DNA from: Branchiostoma lanceolatum | Taxonomy: Eukaryota > Chordata > Leptocardii > Amphioxiformes > Branchiostomatidae | Direction: 5' to 3' | DNA length: 64,000 nt | Assembly (NCBI RefSeq): GCF_035083965.1 | Contig: NC_089723.1 | Span: forward strand, 31,313,193 to 31,377,192 | In this document: in pieces, positions 25,601-38,429 of the stretch | Layout: each line of letters opens with the position of its first letter | How positions within the stretch are numbered: the stretch's first letter is position 1 | Position numbers and translations under genes: made by a program | Notes under the pieces: generated by a model | Told to the model about the DNA's origin: nothing | Database searches by the model: none | What the model saw: the letters and a program-made list of their open reading frames with translations, nothing else

Positions 25601-28600
25601 TGTGTATTTACAAACATTGAAGTCTGCATCAACGTTTCTCAAAGTTGTCTTGAAAGATATGGCTGGCATGGCTGGCCCAAATGCCATTTGGAGAGAAACA
25701 CCCAACAGGCCATACTTATCAAATTTTGAGGTCACTGCAACAAACAAACGTGTTTACAAATCAAATGTAAACAATAACAATATTCAGTTACAAGGCATAA
25801 AATGAACCAATTTGAGACAGTACTTGAGGCCTGACAACTTTGGACATACCAGAAGAATGCAATTTGTGAAACCAAGTGACAAAATTGGTTGGGCCTAATC
25901 ATCACAAAACGTTCCGCTTACGGCCGGTTCTACCTGGAGGGCTGACAGATCTGTCTGTGTCTCCCCGGGATCATCACAGGAAGCACAACATGCACTAATG
26001 AGTAATTCCTAACAAAGAACAAGTCTCTTTGATAAGCTTCAATCTTACTCATCATGGATTCATCCCTCCAGGGGGGGCTGATAATATCAGGCATATGCCC
26101 CACAATTGCCGTTGAGCCTACTGAGGTAAAAACAATCATTGGATGTCAACAATACCTGGATTTATTCACACATGACATACCTATCACACATGTGATATAC
26201 TGTTGACAATTTCACTTGCCCACCCTCAATTACCTAAGGCATCATATGGGGAATAATCAGTGGAACAATGGCATAAATCGTGCCCACTCCTACTCACACC
26301 TGTGTGGCCACCAGCTCACCACAGGCCTGGAGACAAAGGGGCTCACAGGTAACTCAGGTGAAGACATATGATGGATGTTTGACACAAAAACATCCTCTAA
26401 AGGCACAGAATTGATGATCTAGTGCTAAACTGAGGACTGAAGGATTCGTGGCTCAAAAATGTAGGGTGGAAGAAGTAAGAGACACCTGGTTTGTCAGTTC
26501 AGTAACCCTTCAATGGAAGGATTTTAGGTGGTTGATAATAAACTGATGCAAACATGTAGAACTACACAGAGGCCTGAACAGTGTTACAAATAACGTGATC
26601 TTTCAGTGTTATCATGCTATAAATGGTGAAATTCAATTTTGCAACAGTAGACTCTGAATTAACTAATGATAAATCTAGTATATCATTAGCAGTTTATGGT
26701 AAATTTACCATGGTTTGTGGTAGGACAGCCATTTGGGGAAAAAAAACATGATTCATTGCCAACTGTGTCTGACTATAACATGTTTCAGTCTCTTTCCTGC
26801 AATGTGCTAATAATAACACAAGTCATGAGATGCAGAATTCTCATTTAGTACCAGTAGCCTATTGTTACAACAAAGTCAGACACAGTTTACTGACGCATGT
26901 ATGTTTTTCTCTATGTTTTTACCATGTATTTACAATTAGCCCACGGGCATGAACTTGCAATAAACTTCTAATAAAAAGTGCATCTAATACAGTTCTATGA
27001 GCTTGGAGACTTAACACAGGGAAAAACAACAATAATGAAACACACAATCCCAGCTATTGATACTTCAACTTGTTTGTGGTAAAGATGGCCTTCGTTATCT
27101 CATCCTACTCATCAAGTCAGACAGGACTGACAAACAAAGGCACCAATTGATATCATACATCTGCTTTTGAGGGGAAGCGAGCTAACAACACCTGGACAAA
27201 AGGCACGAAATCCCCGAACATGCAGCGAACCAGGAGGGGTCACAGTGGCATCGCCATCCGGCTGGTCGTTCCGGCGGAACAGTGCCCTGCTTGTTCCCGG
27301 GGTCATTGAGCGCAGGAAACAATATGGAAGCTATTGTAATCCATCATAATACCCTGCTCAGGTGGGCTCCGCAGGTAGCTACTGTCTTGGTGAACTGTGA
27401 GCAGTCAGCTTGTTTATGTCCATACTGACTTCTGATAAATGGTTGTTTCCTGCATATACGGATGCATGTCCCACTATCTAACGACTTTTGCACACACACC
27501 CAGTAACTGCCAAATAAATAGAGTATGCTCCAATGCATGTACTACTAGCAGGACATTGAAAGAGGTTGCCAACTTTTTTTTAAATATGCAGTTAACTGGC
27601 TTGTGATTCATCTGGGTGCTATTGGTTCGTGGACATGCACATGACTCTCATAACAAAGAATCATATCAGAGGGTATTCTACTATAATAAGAACCGTAACT
27701 ATAGACTGTTCTATCAGTTATGTTTTTATACAATTAAATAAACAAGTAGACTCAGGTTTGACACTGTGTCTGCACATGAAAGGTGAAACATAACTTATTA
27801 AACAAACAAACTTGAACATGAAACTGTTGTAAGAAGCTATCTAACTCTTTATACCACTATGTACAAAAATGAGACACACGATTTAAAGAATCTTAATTTG
27901 AATAATTCCATGGATATCTGTAACCTTTTTCAATGAATTTTGAATTAATATAGCCTCCTACTCCAATCTAAGTCCTATGACAGGTTAGCTTTCTTCAAAA
28001 TAGATGCAGTGTGGTTATCTCTAAGTCTAACACATTTCAGAGGAACAAATATAGGGGGCAAGAGAGATACAGTTCTCTTTACTGATTCTGACACGTTGTG
28101 TTGAAATTTTGATATGAAATGAAAATAAGATATGTAAAGGCCAAGTTTTGAGATGTGTGTCAAGGAAGCTTTTGGATGCCTGTCATAGCTAGTTCTGAGA
28201 ACTGTTGCAGCTTTCATATTTGTCGGCCAAAGTTAATGTCAACCACTTGTTCTAGCATGGAGACATTGTTTGGTTTGCCTGTGAGTCATTTCTTTAACTT
28301 AAGTAACAATACTAGATCATGAATAGATTCGACTTTTGAAAAATTCTATGGGGGCTGAAGGGCACCAAAGTTTGAGACCCGGATATTTAACTTACAAGTC
28401 CCTTGTACCGGAGATTATAATAGAAGGTACTCAGAACATTTCATTGAACCACAACAAAGAATGGTCTGCACATGTTAAGTTCCTGAAATGCCTATTCAAC
28501 CAGAAAGACTAACTGTACTCTAATTACAAGGATCTGGGTCTTTTTCTGCCTGCCATTTTCAGACCTGCTCTGGAAAGGGAACACATGTAACAAAAGCGCC

Positions 28601-30569
28601 ACAGCACACTAGGGACAGGGAAAGGAACTGCACTTTACATGCTTCCATCCAAGGACACAAAACAGACGCTCATCTTTGTAATAATTGCCTGGAGGTCTTG
28701 GCAAGTCAGACATACATGTATCGTTGTGCTATAATGTACATGTACAATATCAATTCCTCGCCCATTTGAAAATATTTTCAAACATAGCATGCTAAGGACA
28801 TTTATGTCTAGCTACTTCTTTCCAGTCTTTTTGCCAAAATCAAACAAGCGTGTGTGGTTGTTGTTGTTGTTGTATCTAACCTTGAAAACTTACAATTATG
28901 AATCACTATTCGTGAGGAGGTCACACAATACACTACGAATACATATTGAGATAATGTGGCATCACAATACTTAACAATTATAATCAATAATAAACTAAAG
29001 CAAAATCAAAGTCCATTACATCATCAATAAGTCACCATTAATCAATATTTGTAAACACTGGTGTCTTGTTCATACGTCTCCCTTAAGGATGATAGCAAGC
29101 TCCTCTGGTGAAGCCTGGGCACCGTCCTCCATTGTTACCGCTGGCTCATCCATCGTCAGCAAGTGAAAATATTGAGCCAGCAGTAACAATTGAGGACGGT
29201 ACCCAGGCTACCTTTGGTGTCAAGAAGCAGGGCATTCCAGCTGATGACCAGTCCAGCATATTGCAGAGACCTTCTGAACACATTGCTGTTAAATCTATAC
29301 TTACTAATATGTAACAACCATTAACATTAATTCACGGGGTTACGTAAATCCACCACTTTGAAAGACAATGGGTTTGAGAGGTCTCTAGTGCAGCACCCCC
29401 AGGTATGCCAAGTTTAGATGTACAGGAATGCATTATACTGGGTGATTTTGGCTTGGAGATCAGTTTGGACGTGTCTTTTCAGGGTGGCAGAATTATGCAC
29501 CCGGATAGAATTATGTCTGTAGGTGTTACATTTAAGTCAACTGTAATAGATAATCAGGTGATATATAGTACTATACTTACCACCAGGCTGCAGGAATGTC
29601 CGTCCCACATCCCCGTACTGACTGAACATGTGGCGCAGGTTTTTTGGGTTCATGCGTGGCGGCAGGTGACTCAGGTACACCACACCTGGTTCTGATGCTG
29701 GGGCTTCTGTCATCTCCGAGTCGTCGTCATCTTCCTCTTCATCTGATGCCTCGACAGGGGCTTCTGTCCTCGCTGACTGGTCTTCATCTGAAACCAGAAC
29801 ACGAGATATAAAATCAAACCGGAAGTTCCACTGCCGTACCTTAGAGAGCCACTAGGGGGCCAGTATTGAACTGGACCAGACAAATATCATAAGGATCCAT
29901 CCACAGCTTCTAGAGTTACGCTGTCCACAGACACAAACAGCATTGAGAACATAACCTTCTTGGCGAAGGTTATAATAAAAGTCACACATGCAGCCTGATG
30001 CAGGTACCAGCAATGGCAGAGCTCTACAAAGATTTATTTGAGGAAGCTTTTGAATTTTTGTTGTATAATTAATTACTAGAAAGGACTTTTCCTAGGACAG
30101 GACTGCTTGGAGGATCCTCCTGGAAAGCAAGGGGCCAGTTTCTGGCCTGAGCACGTAGGCAGGTAGGCAGGCAGGACTTTTCCTAGGTTCTGATAACAAG
30201 GGTTCATCCTGATTTAACATATCAACATCCAGACCCTGACATCTGAGTACCCAAAAAATTATCACTCTCAGATTCTCTCTAAGAATCTATTAAGCAATCA
30301 TTTGAATTCTAAACACATTTATATCCAGTTAATTTGACTTGGTGGTTTACACTGACCAATTTTACAGACAAAGTCATATCACAACGCTACTAGTAGCTGT
30401 ACAGAAGATAACTTTACATCCCAAACCGGAAGTGGGGGAGGGGGGCAAAGCGCCCTATTTGTATCACGCTCCTATATTTTTGTATACCCACCTGTGCTAC
30501 TCGTGACCTACCTTTGTTCTGTTCTGTCTCCAGGTCGCTGCAACCCGAGGCTTCCCCCTCTCCAGACAT
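22609..30569 (-). CDS. ABT1: Activator of basal transcription 1 / ESF2 RRM protein (three exons)
   Basis: Nucleolar RNA-binding protein of the ESF2/ABT1 family, which acts in early small-subunit rRNA processing. Minus-strand exons are 30512-30569, 29581-29787 and 22609-23159; both junctions split a codon after its first base. The product is 271 residues, essentially the length of human ABT1. Order: an acidic, disordered N-terminus ([10 protein letters not shown]), then the RRM from [12 protein letters not shown] through [17 protein letters not shown] and [20 protein letters not shown]. The family signature [40 protein letters not shown], and a lysine/glutamate-rich coiled C-terminus ending in EGGPALAKK follow. 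The start is the only ATG in the first exon that reads through. The second intron is about 6.4 kb and carries a foldback element at 29111-29210. Confidence 0.95.
23160..29580. other. Large second intron of ABT1
   Basis: AT-rich sequence with no exon I can support on either strand. Scattered frames of 60-100 codons lack similarity and splice support. The recognisable contents are the foldback element at 29111-29210 and a (GTT)n microsatellite near 28858-28874. Confidence 0.6.
29111..29210. mobile_element. Foldback element with near-perfect 9-bp target duplication
   Basis: Left arm starts AAGCCTGGGCACCGTCCTCC. The reverse complement of the right end starts TAGCCTGGGTACCGTCCTCA. The arms pair over about 40 bp with a few mismatches around a short loop. 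The flanks are CCTCTGGTG (29102-29110) and CCTTTGGTG (29211-29219), identical at eight of nine positions. It lies inside the second intron of ABT1. Confidence 0.8.
29948..29976. repeat. Short hairpin ATAACCTTC..GAAGGTTAT
   Basis: ATAACCTTC and GAAGGTTAT pair around a TTGGC loop. Downstream, AGGACTTTTCCTAGG occurs twice (about 30083 and 30174) with a TAGGCAGG-rich stretch between. This may be the remains of a mobile element in the first intron of ABT1, but I could not define its ends. Confidence 0.3.
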
Positions 30570-33500
30570 GCTTACTTTGTGAACAAAATCTATGAAAAAG
30601 TTTCGATGATCAGAACAAGTACGAACAGTTCACCATCACGGGTCCGCTTTTGCCCTAGAGATGGTGTCTAAATTATGAGGAATTTAAGTCATAATCGATT
30701 AGAAACATAGTCCATATGGATGGACCTGTCTGAGCAATGTCGAAACAATGAGGTTCCAATCAAAACAACGCGATATTCCGAATATTTTCTTTTCTCCACG
30801 TGCAAAAACAACCCTGAACCTCAGTCAACCAAACAGGTGATACCATTATAACTTAAAAGGGTAGAAATTGCTTTTAGATATTTTTTGGATCGACTGAATT
30901 TAACACCACTTTCAGTCTTGCCTTACAAATTAAACTTACTTAGTTAAAAAGCTTTGCTTTTATAGTTTTTCACTCCTAAATCTGTACTTTTGAACATGTC
31001 TCACTCGGCGATAACCAAGCTAAATACTAATCCCCCACGATTTTCTTTAGATGAACCCTATCCCTCTTTGGTCTTGTTACGACCTCTGGCGGTTGTATTG
31101 ATAAATACAGCTTTACATATGTTTTTGTATTAAAAGCAAGACAGTATTGTATTCATATGGTACTAGCCCAAATATTCAATGTGATTTCCACATTGATATA
31201 CAAGGCTGGATTATCATTTCAATATCACACGTTCAAATGATCTCACAAAGTATTTCTAGCACCACAAATATAGCCACCCTATTTTCAGACAAACTTATAC
31301 GCTACCAAAACCTAAGGGGGTGCATATTTTATGAAATGCTATAAATCCATCATAGAAACATCATTTTACAAAATAAGTAATAGAATTATTTGGTAAATAA
31401 TTGATATGTAATTTCATGTAATCAAAAATATTTACACATTGTTTTCGTGTGAAATCATTATTACTGTTGACCAATATCAACCCTCAGTAGCTTTGGTATA
31501 TTCCGCCGGCTGGGACCTGAAACAACAACAACACCGAGACTGAAAACAGACGGCTCCGAGCTAGAGGTCGCGTCAAGTTCAGGTTTGCTTTGTTCCGGCC
31601 AGCATTTCCAACATCAAGAAGAACATTTTTACGTTACAATTTTCGTATTCAATGGGTTCAAAGTGGCTAACGTCGGCGTAAAAACAGCTGTGAGTCATTG
31701 ACAAAATCTGTCAGCTGGGTGGAGGGGCCAAAGGTGAAGGGTCCTTGACCTGTAGTACGGCTCCAACGTTGGAGTTTGAAATCAGCCTTAAATTTAGAAG
31801 TTGAGTCACAGTTTAGACTTTTGTTTGTCTGCAACTTGAACAATAGGTTGCAAGCTATCCAGCATACAGTCATCGATGGACAAGTGCATCTGAGTTGGGT
31901 GATTTAAGAATTCAAAAGGTAGGTTGTACAGTTTCAGTTTTCTGTTTTTGAAGTGGTTGTACGGCCTTAATTTTCGCCGTTAACGTTAATTAGTCTAAAA
32001 AATGTGGAGGTCATTTCTCTGGGTCGAGGATAACTGCCAGTGTTTCTGTACATTCGACGTGTAAACTCATTATAGTGAGGCGGTATCGTATGAAAATACA
32101 TTTGTTTCAGTCTAATGAAGTGTGAAATGTGACACCAGTTGCTTTGTTTTGATGCAACTTGTGTTGTAGTAGTATATTATTAGGGCTCACACATCGCATA
32201 TAATAGCATAAAATAACTTACATAATACTCATAGTAACATTACTTTTAGTTTTCTAGTGTAATTTGATTGAATGTTGCAGAATTGCAAAGTAATTTCATG
32301 CTGAGCTCCTCTTTTGTTTTGATATCAAACTTCAAAGTTATTAAATCTTCCTCTGCTTCCAAAAAAAAAGAAGCAAAACCCAACTATACTAGATATAGCA
32401 AACACTCATATTTGAATTAGTCTCCTGTTACATTAATGTCAATCACTGTCCCTGTCACATGTTTTATTATATATGTTTCCTATGTCTCTACCACATAACA
32501 ATGATGTTAAGCCTCCGTTGCAGGCTGCTTCTTGCAGTTTTCTTTTTCAAATTTTATTCACCGTTTTCTGATTGCATTTTTTCTTATTGCTGGCCGAGAA
32601 CGGTAACTTGAAAAAAAAAACAGCCGGAAGGAGTCTGCAATAAAGGCTAATGACATGTATTTTTCCCAAGATGTCAAAAGAAAGTTGTTCAAAGCAGGTC
32701 AGTTTGAATTGTGTACTCTCCAAGCAGAGGAGAGGTTCCGACTGGTTTTTTGACGTGTTTGTTGGGCTTTCTACTTTGTCATTTTCTTTGTCTCTTCAGC
32801 GTGGGGTTTGAAGAGACAAAAAAAAGACAAAGTTGAAAGCCTGACAAAAACGCCTAAAACACATCAAAAACCAGCCGAAACCCCTCCTCTGCTTGGAGAG
32901 TAGAATTGTGTAGTTTCAAGTTCAGCGTCCCCAGTGGTATAGATGTTGTGACAAGGACGTGTCCAAGGAGCCGGAAAGACTGTTGCTAACGCTGACGCCA
33001 CCTGGATCAATACTAATGTAGTTTCAGAGTCAGGGTCGTTAATAACAGCAAGCATGCAATCATCTCGTGGTCTGAACCATCGTGCTCTTGAATAGGAAGA
33101 TTGAATCCTGGCTGACAGGATACTAATCACACTATTTAGTATTACAAAAATGTGTTCTCTCAAAATTTGCTATAACTTGTTTATTATAATATTGCGAATA
33201 AAAAAATACTTTGGGCTTAAATATATGTATATAGGTATATATAGACTAGAGCTAGACCTAAATGATTTAGGAGTCAGACAAAGAATGACATCACCCCTGG
33301 AAATAGAGTATTAGTAATCTGCTAGGGTCAATCAGATGAAGCAAAACACTATTCTGTATGCCATCATATGTCAGGTACACAGTTAAATTGTTCACTTCTA
33401 CAAAACAATAGGCCAATGCTCTATTCAACTTCTTGATCACTTACAATATTCCATCCTAGAATTATATATGCAGTCATTGGGAATATTTTGTGTTAGTCTA

Positions 33501-33869
33501 ACAATTTGTACAATCAAGATGAAGTGCAAAAGTTCAGGTGAACGGGTTAGCATGCAGTGTTGAAATATTACTAGTAAGGACATGGGAAAGTGTTACTTCT
33601 TTTCACAATTCTCTCCCCAATTTATTGACAATTCTAACCTCTTAAAAAATGTTAATATCAATGGATGTGTAATCAACAGCAACACCTGCAATACAGCCTC
33701 TGTTCTGAAGTTCCACCTGTGCTTAGTTTACTGTAAATTTCAACAGCCCGCAGCATGTTTGTGAATGTCTACCCTCCTGTGTCGTCCTTTCTTCGGGAGG
33801 TCAATCCACACTTGTATATATGTCAATTCCAATCAATGAAGCTGACAATCCCGTGCTTTATGTCTGCAG
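30570..33869. other. Divergent intergenic region between ABT1 and TBCEL
   Basis: ABT1 is read leftward from 30569 and TBCEL rightward from 33896, so both promoters must lie in this interval. The TBCEL coding exon at 33870 begins with an acceptor, implying at least one upstream non-coding exon. A candidate ends at the donor AAAAG/GTAGGT at 31918. The stretch 32714-32902 is a foldback element. No coding exon is seen. Confidence 0.5.
32714..32902. mobile_element. Foldback element with TACTCTCCAAGCAG ends
   Basis: The left arm begins TACTCTCCAAGCAGAGGAGA. The reverse complement of the right arm begins TACTCTCCAAGCAGAGGAGG. The arms pair over about 85-90 bp around a short GTGGGGTTT-containing loop. 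GAATTGTG immediately precedes the element (32706-32713) and recurs immediately after it (32903-32910), giving an 8-10 bp target-site duplication depending on where the end is drawn. The tip resembles that of the 790-bp element at 62414. It lies upstream of the TBCEL coding exons. Confidence 0.85.
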
Positions 33870-33895
33870 GTGTCAGAGTTACCTCAGTAAGAAGA

Positions 33896-36197
33896 ATGGT
33901 TGAGGAGAAGCCTGCATTATCCCTGCCCCAGGCCTTGTGGCAGAAGTACTCAACGATAGAAGATGACCTTCCCAGGTTGAGTTCAAGCAAGATCTTCATT
34001 GCTGCCAACGCGCCCGGCAAGACTGCCTCAGGTGAGTACAGCCAGGCCGTTAGAGACACACCCAGTGTACTGTTGTCCTAGTCTTTTGATCTATCCCATG
34101 ATTAGAATGTCCTCAGGCCATTTCAGTTTGACAGGGTGGCTCTTGGATTTGCTTGTAAAAAAGATTTCAGAATGCAAGTACATGTATGGGTATCAAACTA
34201 AGCTTAAGAACTTCTTTCATCATGATGTACATCTTGATACTTATACCCAACTGGTAACTTCTTCCTTTTGTTTCTTGTCATGTCCATAGTTTGATCAGTA
34301 AACATGTTACCATTCCTTTACACCACGTTTCTCTAGAAATATCCCCAAATGTCAGTGAGAATCTTTGACTGACAAGTGAGTGAGAATGGCAAATGAGTAA
34401 CCATAAATTAGTAACCAAAGCTAACTGCACTTTTCCCCTCAGCCTTCCATTGTGACAAAAGTTTTGCAGACTGGTATGTTTTTTCATGGAAGTCCCTGCA
34501 GCCTGACAGGTAGCCTGATTTTAATTGCGCTTCTAGTCAGATGATATAATATACCCTACTGAAACAGCAAGGAAAATTGCTGCCCTATGTGCCACTAGTT
34601 ACTACAAGTATTTGAACAAACGAATGTGTTTTTTAGGGACCCTGCGTCTGCCTCCAGTCCTGGCCGTGCACAACTTCGGCATCACCTGTGGGGGGGAGGA
34701 GGGGGAAGTCTCGCGCCTCTGCAGCCAGGTCACGGAGCTGGACATCACGCAGAACTGCATCAGCCAATGGCAGGAGGTCTTCAAGATCATGCAGCAGATC
34801 CCCCACCTGACGTTCCTGAACCTGTGTAACAACCCGCTGGGGTGTGACATCCCCGCAGAGCTGGACATCCCCTCATGTCCACAACTCAGACACCTGGTAC
34901 TCAACAGCACTCAGGTAAACTGCTATCACATATAGCATCTAGACTATAGTATCTATGTATATATTTATATCCATCTGTAGTAGTAAAACATACATTATAG
35001 GATGACTAGTTTTTCAAAAAAATATTTATGGAAATAATGTCCAACAGCAGTGATACACTTTGTTAGGATTCTTGTAAACTTTTTTCACAACTTAATCGAA
35101 GGCTTTAGATATTTTCATTGACAACCACAACTTAAGGCTATCAAGGGCAGTTTTGTTTGGAAGATTTGATACAGCCAAACGATGGATGGTGATGCCCGTG
35201 TTTGTTTCTGTTATATCCCCAGGTTCCGTGGAAGACAGTGTACAACATTTTGGAGCAGACACCAAATGTGGAGGAGCTCCATCTAAGTATGAACAACTAC
35301 TCCAGTGTAGACCAACCGCCACGGCCATTCCCCAACATCAAGATCCTCCATTTCAATGGGAACAACCTACAGAGCTGGGCTGAAGTCTGCAAGCTTGGTA
35401 AGACCTTCCCAAATCTGGTAAGTCTGGTCATGCACGAGGTACCGCTCAAGGATATAGAGGCTCCCATGGAACAGCTGCAGCAGAGTTTCCTGTGCCTTCA
35501 GAAGCTGAACATCTCCAACACAGGGGTGGGGTCCTGGGAGAGCCTGGAGAAGTTCAACAGCCTGCAGCAGTTGAAGGATGTCCGGATGCTGGGGGTACCG
35601 CTTCTTGACGACATTGTGGATGAGAAGCTTAGAAGAAAGATGGTCATAGCCAGGATGCCGCACATCGTGCGCCTGAACGGAAGCTCCGTGAGTGAAGAGG
35701 AAAGAGAGGACGCGGAGCGAGCCTTCCTCCGACACTTCCTGGACAGCGAGGTGAAGCCGGAGAGATACCATGCCCTCGTCGGCGTCCACGGCGTCCTGGA
35801 CCCGCTGGTTGACATCGACTTGACGCCGCAGACCACCGCTCACGTCAAGGTCAAGTTTGAAGGTGAAGATCGTGAACAGGTGAAGGTCATGGACCTGAAT
35901 ATACAACAAACCCTGAAGGAGTTCAAGAAGAGCCTTAAGGACTGGGTCGGGCTGCCACCCAATAAGATCCGTGTGATCCACGTGGACACAGGGATCAACT
36001 TCGATGGACACGTCTGCTATCAAGAGGAACTGAAATATAACAAAACCTTGTACGCCTACCATATCAAGGATGGAGATGAGATCTTGATATGGGCCAGGCC
36101 TCCCTCGCTACCGTCGTCTCCGTCTAAGAAGAACCCACCAAAGTCAGCCTCAGCTCCTGCTGACAAGTTCCAGGCTAAGAAAGAGCTGAAGATGTGA
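33896..36197 (+). CDS. TBCEL: Tubulin-specific chaperone cofactor E-like protein (three coding exons)
   Basis: Cytosolic regulator of tubulin stability related to tubulin cofactor E but without its CAP-Gly domain. Coding exons are 33896-34031, 34637-34914 and 35223-36197, joining in phases 1 and 0 to 462 residues (human TBCEL about 424). Matches in order: ALWQKYST near the N-terminus, PPVLAVHNFGITCGGEEGEV, leucine-rich repeats (VTELDITQNCISQWQEVFKI, PHLTFLNLCNNPL, NIKILHFNGNNLQSW), RRKMVIARMPHIVRLNGSSV, and a ubiquitin-like domain ending HIKDGDEILIWARP. The start ATG has A at -3 and G at +4. The exon continues upstream to an acceptor at 33869, so 33870-33895 is probably 5' UTR. The lysine/proline-rich tail after the ubiquitin-like domain, about 30 residues, is longer than I expect for the family. 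Confidence 0.95.
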
Positions 36198-36374
36198 GAG
36201 GCTGGTGTTGTGTGCAATGTAAGATCTAAGTGACTCTGGGTTCTTTAGACTCAAAGCAAGAAGTGAATTTTTTCAAGTTAGTGCACAGATATTGTTTGCC
36301 CCGTGCAGTTGCATAGTAGGTAAATTTGAGTAAAGAAGGCATACTTATACATATGTAGTTGAAAGATTAACCAA

Positions 36375-36380
36375 AATAAA
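36375..36380 (+). terminator. Probable polyadenylation signal of TBCEL
   Basis: AATAAA about 180 nt after the TBCEL stop codon, in AT-rich sequence. Another AATAAA lies at about 37393 and could serve a longer 3' UTR. Confidence 0.5.
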
Positions 36381-37580
36381 GTTCTGTGCTCTCCGGGATG
36401 TATGTCATCCTTTTATATGTGCTAGCCTACCAGTGGCTAGGAAGCCTTGTGCAAGTGGTTTCACATCTACAGCATCGGGAAAAAAAGCATTCCAACAAAC
36501 CAAGTACAACTACGCACAAACCTTTGCCATGCCTTGACTTCATACGTACAGGGCATTACAATCAACAAAGTTCATTGTATAAAGTCCATTTCTTAAATGT
36601 GGTACTATTGGTTCTAAGATCTAGACAACCAAATTTTAATCCCCATCCACCCATTGTGATACTTTTTATTGAACTTTGTCAAATCGTGTGTGTAAAGAAG
36701 TTGTTTTTACATTTTGACCTGGTTCTTCTATTGTAGTTACAGATTTATGGAAATTCTGGCTAAGACGCTACTTTTTTACCTGACCCTGTTGCACAGACCC
36801 TTATGATACTGTCAGACTAAGGTATTGGGTGTCAATTTATCCAAGGATGTGGTAGACAACATGATATGTTACTAGGGTTCAAAAGATATCTTACATGTAT
36901 AAGTGCATTTTGAATGATATTGTATCATTTTAGTTAAGGAATTGTAGAATCTATCAAAACATGCATGTAAACATTGAAAGGTGTACAGATGATTAGAAGC
37001 TTTATAATTCTTTCTTTAAACATGGAAATGCCTGTAAATCTGCAATAGGTCCTAGATGACTCTAAGATGTTGTGACTTTGTTCTGACAGCTTAATTACTA
37101 TACCATTTAAGGTTCAAAAGACAAACAGAACATGCCATTCTAATTTGTTCTTAATGCTCAGGAGTTAGTCCCCAGCGACAAACAAATGGTGACTTGTACA
37201 AGATCGGTGTTGCATATTTTACTGTGCTTTTTCCTTGGAGCATATGTATATCATGGAATCAGGAAACATATTAGACATTTAACAAAATGACACCAGTAGG
37301 GGATGAAGTCATCTGTAACATTTACAGAGAAAAGTGCTATAAATTGCAATGAAACAAGCTTCATTGTAAGAAGTGGTCAGGTTTTGTCTTTTAATAAAAG
37401 ATGTTGTCAACAAGAATGTGTTAACTTTTATTTAATTCATAGCATTTTTGTCGAATCATACACATAACACGTTATTTGATATTCCATTGAAACCTCAATT
37501 ATGGCTGAAAGAAGGAACAATTGCTAGGATATATCACACAGCTGATATCAGATGCTGATTTTAATCTAAACAAATAAACA

Positions 37581-37902
37581 TATCCTTGGTGCTGAATACC
37601 ATCCACACGCAGGCAAAGAAACCTGTCATTGATCCTTGATACTGAACACCATCCATACACTGTTAACACACCTGTCCCTGGTTATAAACATCCACACACA
37701 GGCAGACCCGTGTCCTTGGTGCTGAACACCATCAACAGAGTCAACACACCTGTCCTTGGTGCTGAACACCATCCACTCAAACGCATCTGTCCTTGGTGCT
37801 GAACACAGTCAGCACACGCCTGTCCTTGGTGCTGAACAGCATCCACTCACAGAATCGACACACTCACGGGACCTGTCCCTGAACAACATCCACACAGAGA
37901 AC
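37581..37902. repeat. 43-bp minisatellite, short array (left copy)
   Basis: About eight imperfect units built on CCTTGGTGCTGAACACCATC followed by CACACA(C/G)AGGCA and ACACACCTGT. The same unit makes the longer array at 40081-41253. Each array lies just downstream of one copy of the duplicated two-membrane-segment gene, so the repeat was part of the duplicated block. Unit number differs strongly between the two arrays. Confidence 0.85.
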
Positions 37903-38429
37903 AAAGTAAAACATATTACTGACACGTGCAGTAAAACAATTCACAAAGTCTCGCACAAAGTTGTCTTTAATACCTAACGAGTGGTCACAGAAAGCTACAT
38001 TGTCCTCACACACTGTCACAGAACTTTCAATCAAGTTGACTGACACTGACAGCTGCTGGACTTGGCAACGTTGTAGACTAAACAAATGCCCAGTAGGGTT
38101 TTTTTAACGGTCTGATGTAGAATTATGGGACTAGTACCATGGAAACGTATGGTACAAGTATTTTCTGTTGATTGAGACTTTCTGGTATTCATTTGAACAG
38201 ATGGTATAAACGTTACAGTGCCGGTGAAGGGATGAATGTATTCCAATGGCCAATATTCGTATGAGACATTGGAATTCAAGAACTGCGAAGCTTATTTGAT
38301 GTCGGATCGGAATGTTGGCACGGGTAAAGTAAGCATGCACGGAACAGACCATCATTGGTCTAAAACTTTATCAGAACCACATTTGACACCAGCAATATAA
38401 GAGTAAAAAGATACATTCTGAACTTTCCT

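Noticed and set aside
29088-29225. A possible CRISPR-like or regulatory repeat pair around 29.1 kb
   Set aside because: The two related sequences are inverted arms of one foldback element with a 9-bp target duplication, not spaced direct repeats.
35367-36062. Minus-strand frame of 231 codons
   Set aside because: It is antisense to the last TBCEL exon, which matches its family along its whole length.
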